DNA of 8,219 nt from Gammaproteobacteria bacterium. Its GTDB lineage: Bacteria; Pseudomonadota; Gammaproteobacteria; JABABF01. How positions within the stretch are numbered: the stretch's first letter is position 1; every line of letters begins with the position of its first letter. Of this stretch, positions 1 through 6,406 are shown one piece after another. A program made the translations under genes and the position numbers. The stretch covers positions 1 through 8,219 of the forward strand of contig JABABF010000181.1 of assembly GCA_014238345.1 (NCBI GenBank), in the 5' to 3' direction. A model generated the notes under the pieces. It was not told where the DNA came from, made no database searches, and saw nothing but the letters and a program-made list of their open reading frames with translations.

Positions 1-176
1 CACCATGCCCTCCAGCCCGTGCAACACCTTAATTTAGGATAAGGAGCGTGGCGAGCGGGCGACTCTAGTTTAGCGCCCCACCCAAGATCCGATGGCCGCA
101 GGGGGTTCGGGTTAGTTGTGAGAAGCCAAGCCATGTAGCGCTCGCAAAGGGTGTGCCGCTGGCTACTCTAATACCA
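1..176. other. Left-edge stretch, no gene assigned
   Basis: This stretch lies downstream of trpE and holds no coding region I can support. A trpG start, the usual partner downstream of trpE in many proteobacteria, is not visible here. At the extreme edge the minus strand reads GGAGG (9-13), then ATG (4-6) and GTG (1-3). GTG at a spacing of 5 would be a plausible start of a further minus-strand gene, but nothing of that protein is in the window. On the plus strand one frame ends at a TAA at 40-42, so the tail of a convergent gene is equally possible. No convincing terminator hairpin was found behind trpE. Confidence 0.4.
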
Positions 177-1664
177 TCAGCGAGCCGCTGTGCGAGCCAT
201 GGCGACGGCACGCAACATAACCCGCGCCTTGCTTGAGGTCTCCTCCCACTCCGTCGCGGGCACCGAATCGGCGACAATGCCGCCACCAGCTTGCGCGAAG
301 ACCGTGCCATCCTTGATCACCGCCGTGCGAATCGCCACCGCTGTATCCATGTCGCCCTGCCATGAGAGATAGCCGACCGCGCCGCCATACATGCCGCGCC
401 GCACCGGCTCCAACTCGTCGACGATTTCCATCGCCCTGATTTTGGGCGCACCGCTGAGAGTACCCGCTGGCAGGATGGAACTCAACACGTGGAGGGCATC
501 GCAGCCCCCGCGCAGCTGACCAATCACGGTGGAGACGATGTGCATCACATGCGAGTAGCGCTCCACCACCATGTACTCCGACACCGCCACCCGACCAGAG
601 CGCGAGACGCGCCCGACATCGTTGCGCCCCAAATCAACCAGCATCAGGTGCTCGGCCACCTCCTTGGGGTCGGCCAGTAATTCAATCTCCAGCATCTGGT
701 CCTCCTCGGCATTGCGTCCGCGCCGACGGGTGCCAGCAATGGGGCGGGTCAGCACGGTGCCGTTGCGACAACGCGCCAAACTCTCTGGCGATGCGCCGAC
801 GATATGAAAATCTCCGAAGTCGAAGAAGTAGAGATAGGGCGAGGGATTCAACTGGCGCAGGGCGCGGTAGAAATCGAATGCCCCGGCATTGAGGGGTAGC
901 GACAGGCGGCGCGAGGGCACCGCCTGCATGATGTCACCGGCGAGAATATATTCACGAATGCGCTCCACGCCCGCCTCGTAAACCTCCCGACCAGTGCCAC
1001 AGCGTGCTTCGTCTTCAATGTCCTCATCGGCGGCGGCGGCGGCATTCAGTTCAGCCAACACCGGTGGCTTGGCCGTCAGCTGCTGCTCTATCTCGTCAAG
1101 ACGGCGCTCGGCGCGATGCCAGGCATCCTGCTCTTTAGTATCTGCGTGCACCACAAGGCACAGGCTGTCGCGGCGGCGGTCAAAAACCACCAGCTCGCGG
1201 ACAGCGAGTAGCACAGCATCGGGAGTCCCCAGCGGGTGTGCCACCGGCGCGGTTGTGGCCAGCCGTGGCTCCACATAGCGTGCCATATCGTAGGCAAAAT
1301 AGCCGGCGAGACCGCCGCAGAACGGCGGTAAGCCGGGTAGTGACGGAGCGCGGTGCTCCCCCATCCAGCGACGCAGCGCCTGCCAAGGGTCGCCTGGCCA
1401 CTCCTGCACCAACTCTCCGTTGCGGCGCAGGCGTAGGCAACCTTGATCCACTTCTAGCCGCTCCTCGACTGGTAACAGCACAATGGAGTGATGTCCCCAG
1501 CGCTCGCCACTGCCGACCGACTCTAAACAGCCAGAATTGGGGCCTTGAGCCAGCTGGGCGTAGAGCTCGCAGGGGCGGTGATCACCGCAGGGCAGCTCGC
1601 GCAACCGCGGCACATAGCGAAAGCCCTCGCGAGCCAGTCGCCCGTATTCAGCAGCGCTGGTCAC
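177..1664 (-). CDS. trpE: Anthranilate synthase component I (TrpE)
   Basis: This is the large subunit of anthranilate synthase, which converts chorismate and ammonia (or glutamine, with TrpG) to anthranilate in the first step of tryptophan synthesis, in the cytoplasm. It has 495 residues, the normal TrpE length. The N-terminal tryptophan-binding region is present as CLES (46-49) followed by GERWGHHS (53-60). The chorismate-binding domain carries GDIMQAVPSRRL (243-254), RPIAGTRRRG (307-316), DPKEVAEHLMLVDLGRND (332-349, metal-ligand glutamates E335 and E338), H375, the SGAPKIRAMEIVDELEP block (404-420) and the C-terminal E472/E475/K479 cluster. The start is GTG at 1662-1664. It has no strong ribosome binding site, but the N-terminus MTSAAEYGRLAREGF fits the family start. 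TrpE is preferred over PabB because of the N-terminal regulatory region and overall length. No Trp-rich leader peptide or attenuator was found upstream. Confidence 0.93.
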   Translation of the reverse strand: MTSAAEYGRLAREGFRYVPRLRELPCGDHRPCELYAQLAQGPNSGCLESVGSGERWGHHSIVLLPVEERLEVDQGCLRLRRNGELVQEWPGDPWQALRRWMGEHRAPSLPGLPPFCGGLAGYFAYDMARYVEPRLATTAPVAHPLGTPDAVLLAVRELVVFDRRRDSLCLVVHADTKEQDAWHRAERRLDEIEQQLTAKPPVLAELNAAAAADEDIEDEARCGTGREVYEAGVERIREYILAGDIMQAVPSRRLSLPLNAGAFDFYRALRQLNPSPYLYFFDFGDFHIVGASPESLARCRNGTVLTRPIAGTRRRGRNAEEDQMLEIELLADPKEVAEHLMLVDLGRNDVGRVSRSGRVAVSEYMVVERYSHVMHIVSTVIGQLRGGCDALHVLSSILPAGTLSGAPKIRAMEIVDELEPVRRGMYGGAVGYLSWQGDMDTAVAIRTAVIKDGTVFAQAGGGIVADSVPATEWEETSSKARVMLRAVAMARTAAR

Positions 1665-1904
1665 GACGGCTCTACGCCAGTGTCAGCGCAGGTGCCATAG
1701 TGAGGATCAATGGAGGCGTTATCAGACAACTGGAACATGGCACTGGCTGGATGCAACGGGGAAATTGTCGACTTGGGGAGGAGGATTACGAGGGCACCAC
1801 CACCCACCGCCACACCGTGTGCAGCGCATCGCACAATATCGACCAAGGGATAGCAAATTGTAGCGCACAGCGAGGGGGACAAAGCCCTAACAGCACCCTG
1901 TAAA

Positions 1905-3422
1905 ATGACCGCTATGAGTATTTTTGAGCAACTGCCGCCCACCACGCCCGTGCTGGTCGGCGCTGGCTCGGTGACACGGCGCGACGGCTCGCTGGAGCTG
2001 GCTCCCGAGCCCGTGGCACTGATGGCCCAGGCATTGCGTCTCGCGGGAGACGATGCTGGAGTACCTGGGTTATTGACCGAGGCCAACTCAATCCGTGTGC
2101 CACGTGGTTTCTGGAGCTACCGTGACCCCGGTCGCCTATTGGCTACAGCCATACGAGCTCCTCAGGCACGCAGTGTGCTGGCAGAGGTTGGCATCCTGCA
2201 ACAGAGTCTGATCAGCGCCGCCTGTGCAGACATCGCAGCGGGTCAAGAGGAAGTGACGCTGGTAGTGGGGGGCGAGGCGCGTCATCGGGCGGCGCAGGCG
2301 CGGCGCGCTGGAGTGGAGGTGACGGAGAGCGAACAGGAAGACGACGCCGAGCCAAATCAAACCCTGCGCCCGAGCGGCGAATTCGGCTCCAGCTGGGAAG
2401 GGGAGCGCGGCCTGATGTTGCCCGTGGCCTGCTACGCCGTGCTGGAGAATGCACTGGCCGCCCGGCTCGGGCTGTCCCCCGCACAGCAACGGCGTGAGCT
2501 CGACACCCTTGGGGCGGCGCTGAGCGCCGTGGCAGCGGCCAATCCCGAGGCCTGGAGCCGCACTGCGCTGGACGCAACGGCACTACACCCCAGCAAAGAC
2601 AACCCCTATCTGGCACACCCCTACACACGGCTTGATGCCTCGCAGTGGAATGTCGATCAGGCAGCGGGTCTGTTGCTGTGCTCGGCGGCGGCGGCTCGCC
2701 GCCACGGCGTGGCCGAAGAGCGCTGGCTATTCCCGCTGGCCGCCGCCGAGAACAACCACATGAGTGCGCTGTCATCGCGCGGCGAGCTACACCGTTGCCA
2801 CGGTATGCGACTGGCCATAGAGCGCACTCTAGATGGCGGCGATGCAACACTGGCCGAGGTCGATCTTCTTGATCTGTACAGCTGCTTCCCATCGGCTCTG
2901 CGACTACAGTTAGAAGAGCTGGGACTGGAGCGCAGCGCCGAGCCGCCGCCCACCATCACTGGCGGGATGCGCTTTGCTGGCGGGCCGCTCAACAACTATG
3001 TGTTGCAGGCCACCGCACGCATGGCGATGCGATTGCGCGATGGCAACGGTCGCTACGGCCTGATCAGCTGTGTCAGCGGCATCCTGCACAAACAGGCGGC
3101 AGCTCTGTGGGGTACCAAAGCACCGACAAGTGCTTTTTGCGCCGAGGATATCAGCGCAGCTGTCGCCGAGTTAGAGCCGCCCCGAGCACTGCGCCCCGAC
3201 TACTGCGGAGCCGCCACCGTGTGCGGCCATACAGTGAACTTCAACCGCGACGGTACCGCGCAGCAAGCAGCGGCCATCTGCGAAGGAGCAAACGGCGAGC
3301 GCACCGTCGCCTGCTCGGATGACAGCTCACTAATGGCCGCCATGATGGCCGAAAACTACTGTGGCAGAAGTGTGATGATTCCAACTGCCGGGCAGCTGGA
3401 ATTGCCTAGCTCCATTCATTAG
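1905..3422 (+). CDS. Thiolase-like acetyl-CoA acetyltransferase family protein
   Basis: This 505-residue protein has the thiolase fold of the SCP-x/acetyl-CoA acetyltransferase-like group often found in lipid-degrading bacteria. Recognisable blocks are the N-terminal PVLVGAGSVTRRDG (15-28), AACADIAAG...VTLVVGGEA (106-125), KDNPYLAHPYTRLDASQWN (231-249), DLLDLYSCFPSALR (320-333), TGGMRFAGGPLNNY (352-365) and LISCVSGILHKQA (386-398). In classical thiolases the nucleophilic cysteine sits about 10 residues before the AxxIxxG element; here that place holds glutamines (around Q99-Q100). The GHP histidine is replaced by GGP (359-361). C389 does align with the C-terminal catalytic cysteine. These gaps match what I recall of this divergent group, so a true thiolase reaction is uncertain; acyl-CoA binding or a condensation role in lipid or sterol metabolism is possible. 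ATG at 1905 or 1914 could start it; neither has a clear ribosome binding site. It is divergent from trpE across 240 bases. Confidence 0.82.
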   Translation: MTAMSIFEQLPPTTPVLVGAGSVTRRDGSLELAPEPVALMAQALRLAGDDAGVPGLLTEANSIRVPRGFWSYRDPGRLLATAIRAPQARSVLAEVGILQQSLISAACADIAAGQEEVTLVVGGEARHRAAQARRAGVEVTESEQEDDAEPNQTLRPSGEFGSSWEGERGLMLPVACYAVLENALAARLGLSPAQQRRELDTLGAALSAVAAANPEAWSRTALDATALHPSKDNPYLAHPYTRLDASQWNVDQAAGLLLCSAAAARRHGVAEERWLFPLAAAENNHMSALSSRGELHRCHGMRLAIERTLDGGDATLAEVDLLDLYSCFPSALRLQLEELGLERSAEPPPTITGGMRFAGGPLNNYVLQATARMAMRLRDGNGRYGLISCVSGILHKQAAALWGTKAPTSAFCAEDISAAVAELEPPRALRPDYCGAATVCGHTVNFNRDGTAQQAAAICEGANGERTVACSDDSSLMAAMMAENYCGRSVMIPTAGQLELPSSIH

Positions 3423-3579
3423 GGAAAGCCTGATTGATTGGCCGCTCGGAGTAGTCAACAGATCAAGAGTGTATTAAAAGCCGACGATCCAAGGTGCAAT
3501 CTTCAGTCTCTGGCAGCTAGATAGTCAGCAGAGTGCATGATTTAGCACTAATATCGCCACACTGAGTAAGGCAAAGCTC

Positions 3580-3600
3580 GGGGACGTATACAGAGTCCCC
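3580..3600 (-). terminator. Hairpin behind the acuI-type gene
   Basis: GGGGAC (3580-3585) and GTCCCC (3595-3600) form a perfect 6-bp stem with a 9-base loop, six bases past the stop codon of the minus-strand reductase. On the minus strand the stem is followed by GAGCTTTGCC, not a clean T-run, so this is a weak or factor-assisted terminator at best. It sits between two convergent genes and could serve both. Confidence 0.4.
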
Positions 3601-3606
3601 CTCTCA

Positions 3607-4605
3607 TCAGCCCGACACTCGCACCAAGAGCCGCCCGCGGTGCTTACCGGACAGTAACGCCTCGGCACGCTCTGGCAGCTCAGCCAGCGTAATCTCTTCG
3701 GCAGCGATGGTGGCCAGTGCCGCATCGGACAAATCCCCCACCAATCGCTGCCAAGCGGTGTTGCGCAGCTGTGACGAACAGGCGACTGTGTCCACCCCTT
3801 GCAGGCGCACATTACGCAAAATGAAGGGCATCACATTGCCTGACCAAGCAGTATCCCCAGCCAAACCACAAGCTGCCACCGCACCGCCATAGTTCAGCTG
3901 TGCCAACAGCCGCGCCAGTACTGCCCCACCCACGGTGTCCACCGCTCCGGCCCAACACTGCTTTTCCAAGGGGCGCGAGGCGGCCGATGCCTCTTCCCGT
4001 GAGAGCAACGCGCTGGCTCCAAGGCCGCGCAGATAATCGCCCAACACATCGCAACGACCACTGATTGCCGTCACCTCATAGCCCAGCGCCGCCAACAGCG
4101 CCACCGCCACGCCGCCGACCCCGCCGCCAGCGCCACTGACCGCCACTGCACCCGTACCCGGTCGCAACCCCGCCTCCTCCAAGGCCATCACACAGAGCAT
4201 CGCCGTCAGACCAGCCGTGCCCACACGCATCGCCCAACGCGCATCACGACCCGACGGTATTGCCGTTAGCATCACAGCTGGCAGGCGGACGCACTGACTG
4301 TAGCCACCCCAGCGCCGCTCGCCCAAACCCTGCCCGGTAGCCAGCACCCGTGTGCCCACTGGGAAGTTCGCCACCGAAGACTCCACGACTTCCCCGGCCA
4401 AATCAATGCCCGGCACCATCGGGTAGTCACGCACAATGCCTGCTCGCCCGGCCAGCGCCAGCGCATCCTTGTAGTTCAGCGAGGAGTGACTCACCGCCAC
4501 CAGCACCTCGCCCTCCTCCAGCGCACCCAAAGTCTCGGCATTGAGAGGGCGCAATATAGCGGCCTCTCCCTTAGCTGACAACACCAACGCTTGAAAATCT
4601 GCCAT
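3607..4605 (-). CDS. acuI: YhdH/AcuI-type quinone oxidoreductase (acrylyl-CoA reductase)
   Basis: This is a zinc-free medium-chain dehydrogenase/reductase. Family members reduce acrylyl-CoA to propionyl-CoA with NADPH (AcuI) and are often annotated as putative quinone oxidoreductases (E. coli YhdH). Counting from the chosen start, it shows SSLNYKDALA (41-50), YPMVPGIDLAGEV (61-73), GTAGLTAMLCV (129-139), the nucleotide-binding glycine motif VSGAGGGVGGVAVALL (156-171) ending in ISGR (181-184, the usual NADPH-type SGR), DTVGGAVLARLLAQLNYGG (223-241) and VMPFILRNVRLQGVD (258-272). The 332-residue length is normal. ATG at 4603-4605 is chosen over ATG at 4609-4611 because the AGGGAG ribosome binding site lies 7 bases before the former and only 1 before the latter. 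It follows the MAPEG gene by 24 bases and is probably cotranscribed with it. The pairing suggests detoxification of reactive electrophiles, which is inference. Confidence 0.92.
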   Translation of the reverse strand: MADFQALVLSAKGEAAILRPLNAETLGALEEGEVLVAVSHSSLNYKDALALAGRAGIVRDYPMVPGIDLAGEVVESSVANFPVGTRVLATGQGLGERRWGGYSQCVRLPAVMLTAIPSGRDARWAMRVGTAGLTAMLCVMALEEAGLRPGTGAVAVSGAGGGVGGVAVALLAALGYEVTAISGRCDVLGDYLRGLGASALLSREEASAASRPLEKQCWAGAVDTVGGAVLARLLAQLNYGGAVAACGLAGDTAWSGNVMPFILRNVRLQGVDTVACSSQLRNTAWQRLVGDLSDAALATIAAEEITLAELPERAEALLSGKHRGRLLVRVSG

Positions 4606-4612
4606 CGCCATA

Positions 4613-4618
4613 CTCCCT
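4613..4618 (-). promoter_or_regulatory. Ribosome binding site deciding the acuI start
   Basis: On the minus strand this reads AGGGAG. It is 1 base from the first in-frame ATG (4609-4611) and 7 bases from the second (4603-4605). The second spacing is functional and the first is not, which is why the shorter protein is preferred. Confidence 0.7.
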
Positions 4619-4629
4619 AGCTACAACGC

Positions 4630-5049
4630 CTAGAAAAGAGCCTTACACAGCACGGCCACCACAAAGCCGATATTGGTAAACAACCCCAAGACAAAGCACA
4701 TAGAGCGCAACGAACGCTTATTGGCAGCATAGGCGCCCCAGTGTCCCAGACGAGCGGCGACAAACACCAGCGCCACCAAATTGACCACAAAAGGCTCCAT
4801 AGCAAACGCGATCGCCAACACGATGCTGAAAACGAACAGCGGGATATTTTCTAGCGAATTCGCAAAGCTACGCGCCAGCCGAAAAGTGAGCTCATCGGGG
4901 CCGGAGCCCATGGGCGTACCCGCCACATGAGTGCCGTCATCCTTGGAATGCGAGACCGCAACGCTGGCGAAGTTCTGCAACAGCACGACCAGCATCAGCA
5001 GGGCTGATACCGTCAGTGCGATGTGGTAGGGGGCGAGTAGTTCGTGCAT
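4630..5049 (-). CDS. MAPEG-family integral membrane protein
   Basis: This is a small membrane protein of the MAPEG family (membrane-associated proteins in eicosanoid and glutathione metabolism), whose bacterial members are often glutathione-dependent or of unknown role. It has 139 residues from the chosen start. Hydrophobic segments lie at about 8-30, 70-85, 88-105 and 116-136. The family signature RLARSFANSLENIPLF (57-72) follows the first membrane segment, and R100, H103 and R115 fit the second conserved stretch (AARLGHWGAY, then LRSMCFVLGL). An in-frame ATG exists upstream at 5083-5085, but it would add a proline-rich hydrophilic tail. ATG at 5047-5049 is preferred because the second copy of the repeat covering this start has a strong ribosome binding site for exactly this codon. 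The gene itself has none visible. The same 5' end is duplicated about 2.2 kb upstream. It precedes acuI in a likely operon. Confidence 0.88.
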   Translation of the reverse strand: MHELLAPYHIALTVSALLMLVVLLQNFASVAVSHSKDDGTHVAGTPMGSGPDELTFRLARSFANSLENIPLFVFSIVLAIAFAMEPFVVNLVALVFVAARLGHWGAYAANKRSLRSMCFVLGLFTNIGFVVAVLCKALF

Positions 5050-5052
5050 GGG
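5021..5052. repeat. Direct repeat copy 1, over the MAPEG gene start
   Basis: These 32 bases (starting ATGTGGTAGGGGGCGAG) recur at 7216-7246 with a single one-base deletion and no substitution. On the minus strand this copy spans the intact MAPEG start codon and the codons just after it, up to MHELLAPYHI. Together the copies bracket the AT-rich cargo. Confidence 0.9.
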
Positions 5053-5118
5053 CTGGGGACGCTTGTGTATGGGTGGGGGGTACACGTACTAGAGATTACA
5101 GCAATAATACCTAATCGC

Positions 5119-5144
5119 AGTATAAGGGGTAGTAGTATAAGGGG
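5119..5144. repeat. Tandem pair of AGTATAAGGGG
   Basis: Two identical 11-base units lie at 5119-5129 and 5134-5144, with a 15-base period. Read on the minus strand each carries TATACT about 70 to 90 bases upstream of the MAPEG start, so they may be alternative -10 elements or a duplicated regulator site. Confidence 0.5.
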
Positions 5145-5303
5145 GCAGAGCCGAGCACAGAGGAGCTGGAAACAGCAATGACCAGAAGCAATTCTATAGA
5201 CAAGGGTATATAGGTCATCCACATCACCCGCCACAGACAGAGACCGCCATCTCGCATCTCAATCTATGCGGTATAAGCCTGCTAGCACACAACACCAATA
5301 TCT

Positions 5304-5354
5304 TGATGTCATGCAACTATATGGGATGATTCCCTATGATGTTCTCTGACATCA
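5304..5354. repeat. Interrupted inverted repeat
   Basis: TGATGTCA (5304-5311) is the exact reverse complement of TGACATCA (5347-5354). Inside them GGGA (5323-5326) and TCCC (5331-5334) could form a small inner stem. Each 8-mer is itself nearly palindromic, so they could also be two binding sites for one dimeric regulator. Confidence 0.45.
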
Positions 5355-5374
5355 GTGCCACCTGCCAACGGATA

Positions 5375-5398
5375 GGCTAACTACCACCCCCCTTAGCC
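5375..5398 (-). terminator. Inverted repeat behind the sulfotransferase-like gene
   Basis: GGCTAA (5375-5380) and TTAGCC (5393-5398) form a perfect 6-bp stem with a 12-base loop, 25 bases past the sulfotransferase stop codon. No T-run follows on the minus strand, so intrinsic termination would be weak. The position fits the end of the cargo transcript. Confidence 0.35.
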
Positions 5399-5422
5399 CC
5401 TGTTTCTCACCTATTGAGGCGT

Positions 5423-6181
5423 TCAAAGCGCCCGTGCGCGTGCCTCCTCGTATAAAATAAAATCCTTATGGTAAATCCTTTTTATTTTGCTCCGTATCTT
5501 TTCGTCATTGTCAACATAATTCCGTAACGTGATGTGGGCTTGTGGCGACAATGGGGGAATGATTGGCGTGCAGATCATCCTATGAAGTTTATGATAGATG
5601 GGGTTAATAATTACGCCCATGCCATGCTCCTTAAATACTTTGTAGATTCTAGTTATATACCACAATATATTTTTTTTACGGTGGCGCGCAAGGGCAGTAC
5701 CGACACCGGCTTTATACTGCTTGACATCTACCGCAAGTATTTCTGACAATTTTTTCATCCCAGAATCGCTTTCTTCTTGTATAATAACATACTCCACTTC
5801 ACTTATCGACAGACCTTTAGCCTCCAAATACATGTGCTGAGGTAAGGCATGCAGATCGTAAAATCTGTCGTCTATATAATCAAGAAACAGATCAAAGCTT
5901 TTTTTCAGGTCAGTATGCCGCAGACGAAACCAGTTTGTCTGAACAGTTTCTTGGCAGGGCGCAACATGTATGTCCAGCCACGCTATCTGAAAAAACATGG
6001 ATACCGCCCGATGAAATGGATCCCGGATGACTATTAGCTTAGGGTAACCATATGATGACACATATGAAAACGACAATTTTTCATAGTTTTTTGCATAAAC
6101 AGAGTCAAATAGTTCTCGAATGCTACGCGACATGCACTTGGGTATATAAATGAATATCATTGGCTGCGTAGTAACCTCCAT
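5423..6181 (-). CDS. Sulfotransferase-like protein (Sulfotransfer_2 type)
   Basis: This looks like a PAPS-dependent sulfotransferase of the carbohydrate sulfotransferase type, 252 residues from the chosen start. Near the N-terminus FIYIPKCMSRSIRELF matches the 5'-phosphosulfate loop (normally PKTAGTS), with the lysine kept but the loop altered. VIRDPFHRAVSMFF is a good 3'-phosphate site with its arginine and serine. LHALPQHMYLE and the basic C-terminus ending in DFILYEE also fit the family. The open frame extends to an ATG at 6401-6403, but those 74 extra residues do not look like sulfotransferase and partly resemble methyltransferase sequence. ATG at 6179-6181 has AAGG 7 bases upstream (6189-6192) and begins just before the family homology, so it is preferred. 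Base composition is much AT-richer than the flanks, suggesting transfer. A role in modifying surface polysaccharide is typical of such genes and is inference here. Confidence 0.72.
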   Translation of the reverse strand: MEVTTQPMIFIYIPKCMSRSIRELFDSVYAKNYEKLSFSYVSSYGYPKLIVIRDPFHRAVSMFFQIAWLDIHVAPCQETVQTNWFRLRHTDLKKSFDLFLDYIDDRFYDLHALPQHMYLEAKGLSISEVEYVIIQEESDSGMKKLSEILAVDVKQYKAGVGTALARHRKKNILWYITRIYKVFKEHGMGVIINPIYHKLHRMICTPIIPPLSPQAHITLRNYVDNDEKIRSKIKRIYHKDFILYEEARARAL

Positions 6182-6406
6182 GCTATTGCCTTGCCCAACC
6201 AAACAGTTGGTGGATGAATAACCGTGCCACCAATAATGATTTTCGTAACTTGCATCTGAATATCTACTATTAGTACAGCTGAACTCTTTTTTCGAATCAT
6301 TCGTGTGAGACAAAAAATCTGACAACTTATAAACAATGTGGCGCAATATTTCAATGGAGCAACCGGACTGATGATCACCCTGAGACATATCATCATATTG
6401 CATAAT
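6182..6406 (-). pseudogene. Continuation of the methyltransferase remnant past a stop codon
   Basis: This stretch is in the same reading frame as both neighbours: it follows the TAG at 6407-6409 and is open into the sulfotransferase-like gene. Its translation starts IMQYDDM, and further on has ILRHIVYKLSDFLSH...KKEF. From memory, type III-like DNA methyltransferases have YIKNEVMHLDD and then IRxIxxKIIDFLAQxEDFQKKL just after the point where the upstream fragment ends. The similarity therefore appears to continue across the TAG for about 40 residues and then fades. It is either decayed methyltransferase sequence or a 5' extension of the next gene if translation starts at 6403. Confidence 0.5.

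Larger units (their letters stand above)
5053..5422. other. Non-coding stretch between cargo and MAPEG gene
   Basis: There is no credible gene in these 370 bases. The stretch holds a tandem pair of AGTATAAGGGG units (5119-5144), an interrupted inverted repeat (5304-5354) and a second inverted repeat (5375-5398). On the minus strand the two 11-base units each contain TATACT, a plausible -10 element for the MAPEG-acuI transcript, but no good -35 element sits at the right distance from either. Confidence 0.5.

Noticed and set aside
48..58. An 11-base sequence (GTGGCGAGCGG) repeated in inverted orientation near 7455-7465
   Set aside because: An 11-base match on either strand is expected by chance several times in 8 kb.
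1661..1739. Possible trp leader peptide (25-residue frame MFQLSDNASI... whose stop overlaps the trpE GTG)
   Set aside because: It contains no tryptophan codons, has no clear ribosome binding site, and no alternative hairpins or T-run follow it. The overlap with the trpE start is probably chance.
1238..1903. A 221-residue plus-strand open frame antisense to trpE
   Set aside because: It overlaps the well-supported trpE gene, is rich in arginine and alanine as expected of a GC-rich shadow frame, and shows no recognisable motif.
2212..2892. A 226-residue minus-strand open frame inside the thiolase-like gene
   Set aside because: It is the shadow of a GC-rich gene, arginine- and proline-rich, with no family resemblance.
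3532..3549. AGTGC/GCACT hairpin in the convergent gap
   Set aside because: The stem is only 5 bp with an 8-base loop and no T-run; not distinguishable from chance.
5355..5422. Integron-type attC site at the end of the cargo
   Set aside because: The inverted repeat and AT-rich single-gene cargo hinted at a cassette, but no GTTRRRY core with its matching complementary site was found at either end, and the bracketing repeats do not fold like attC.
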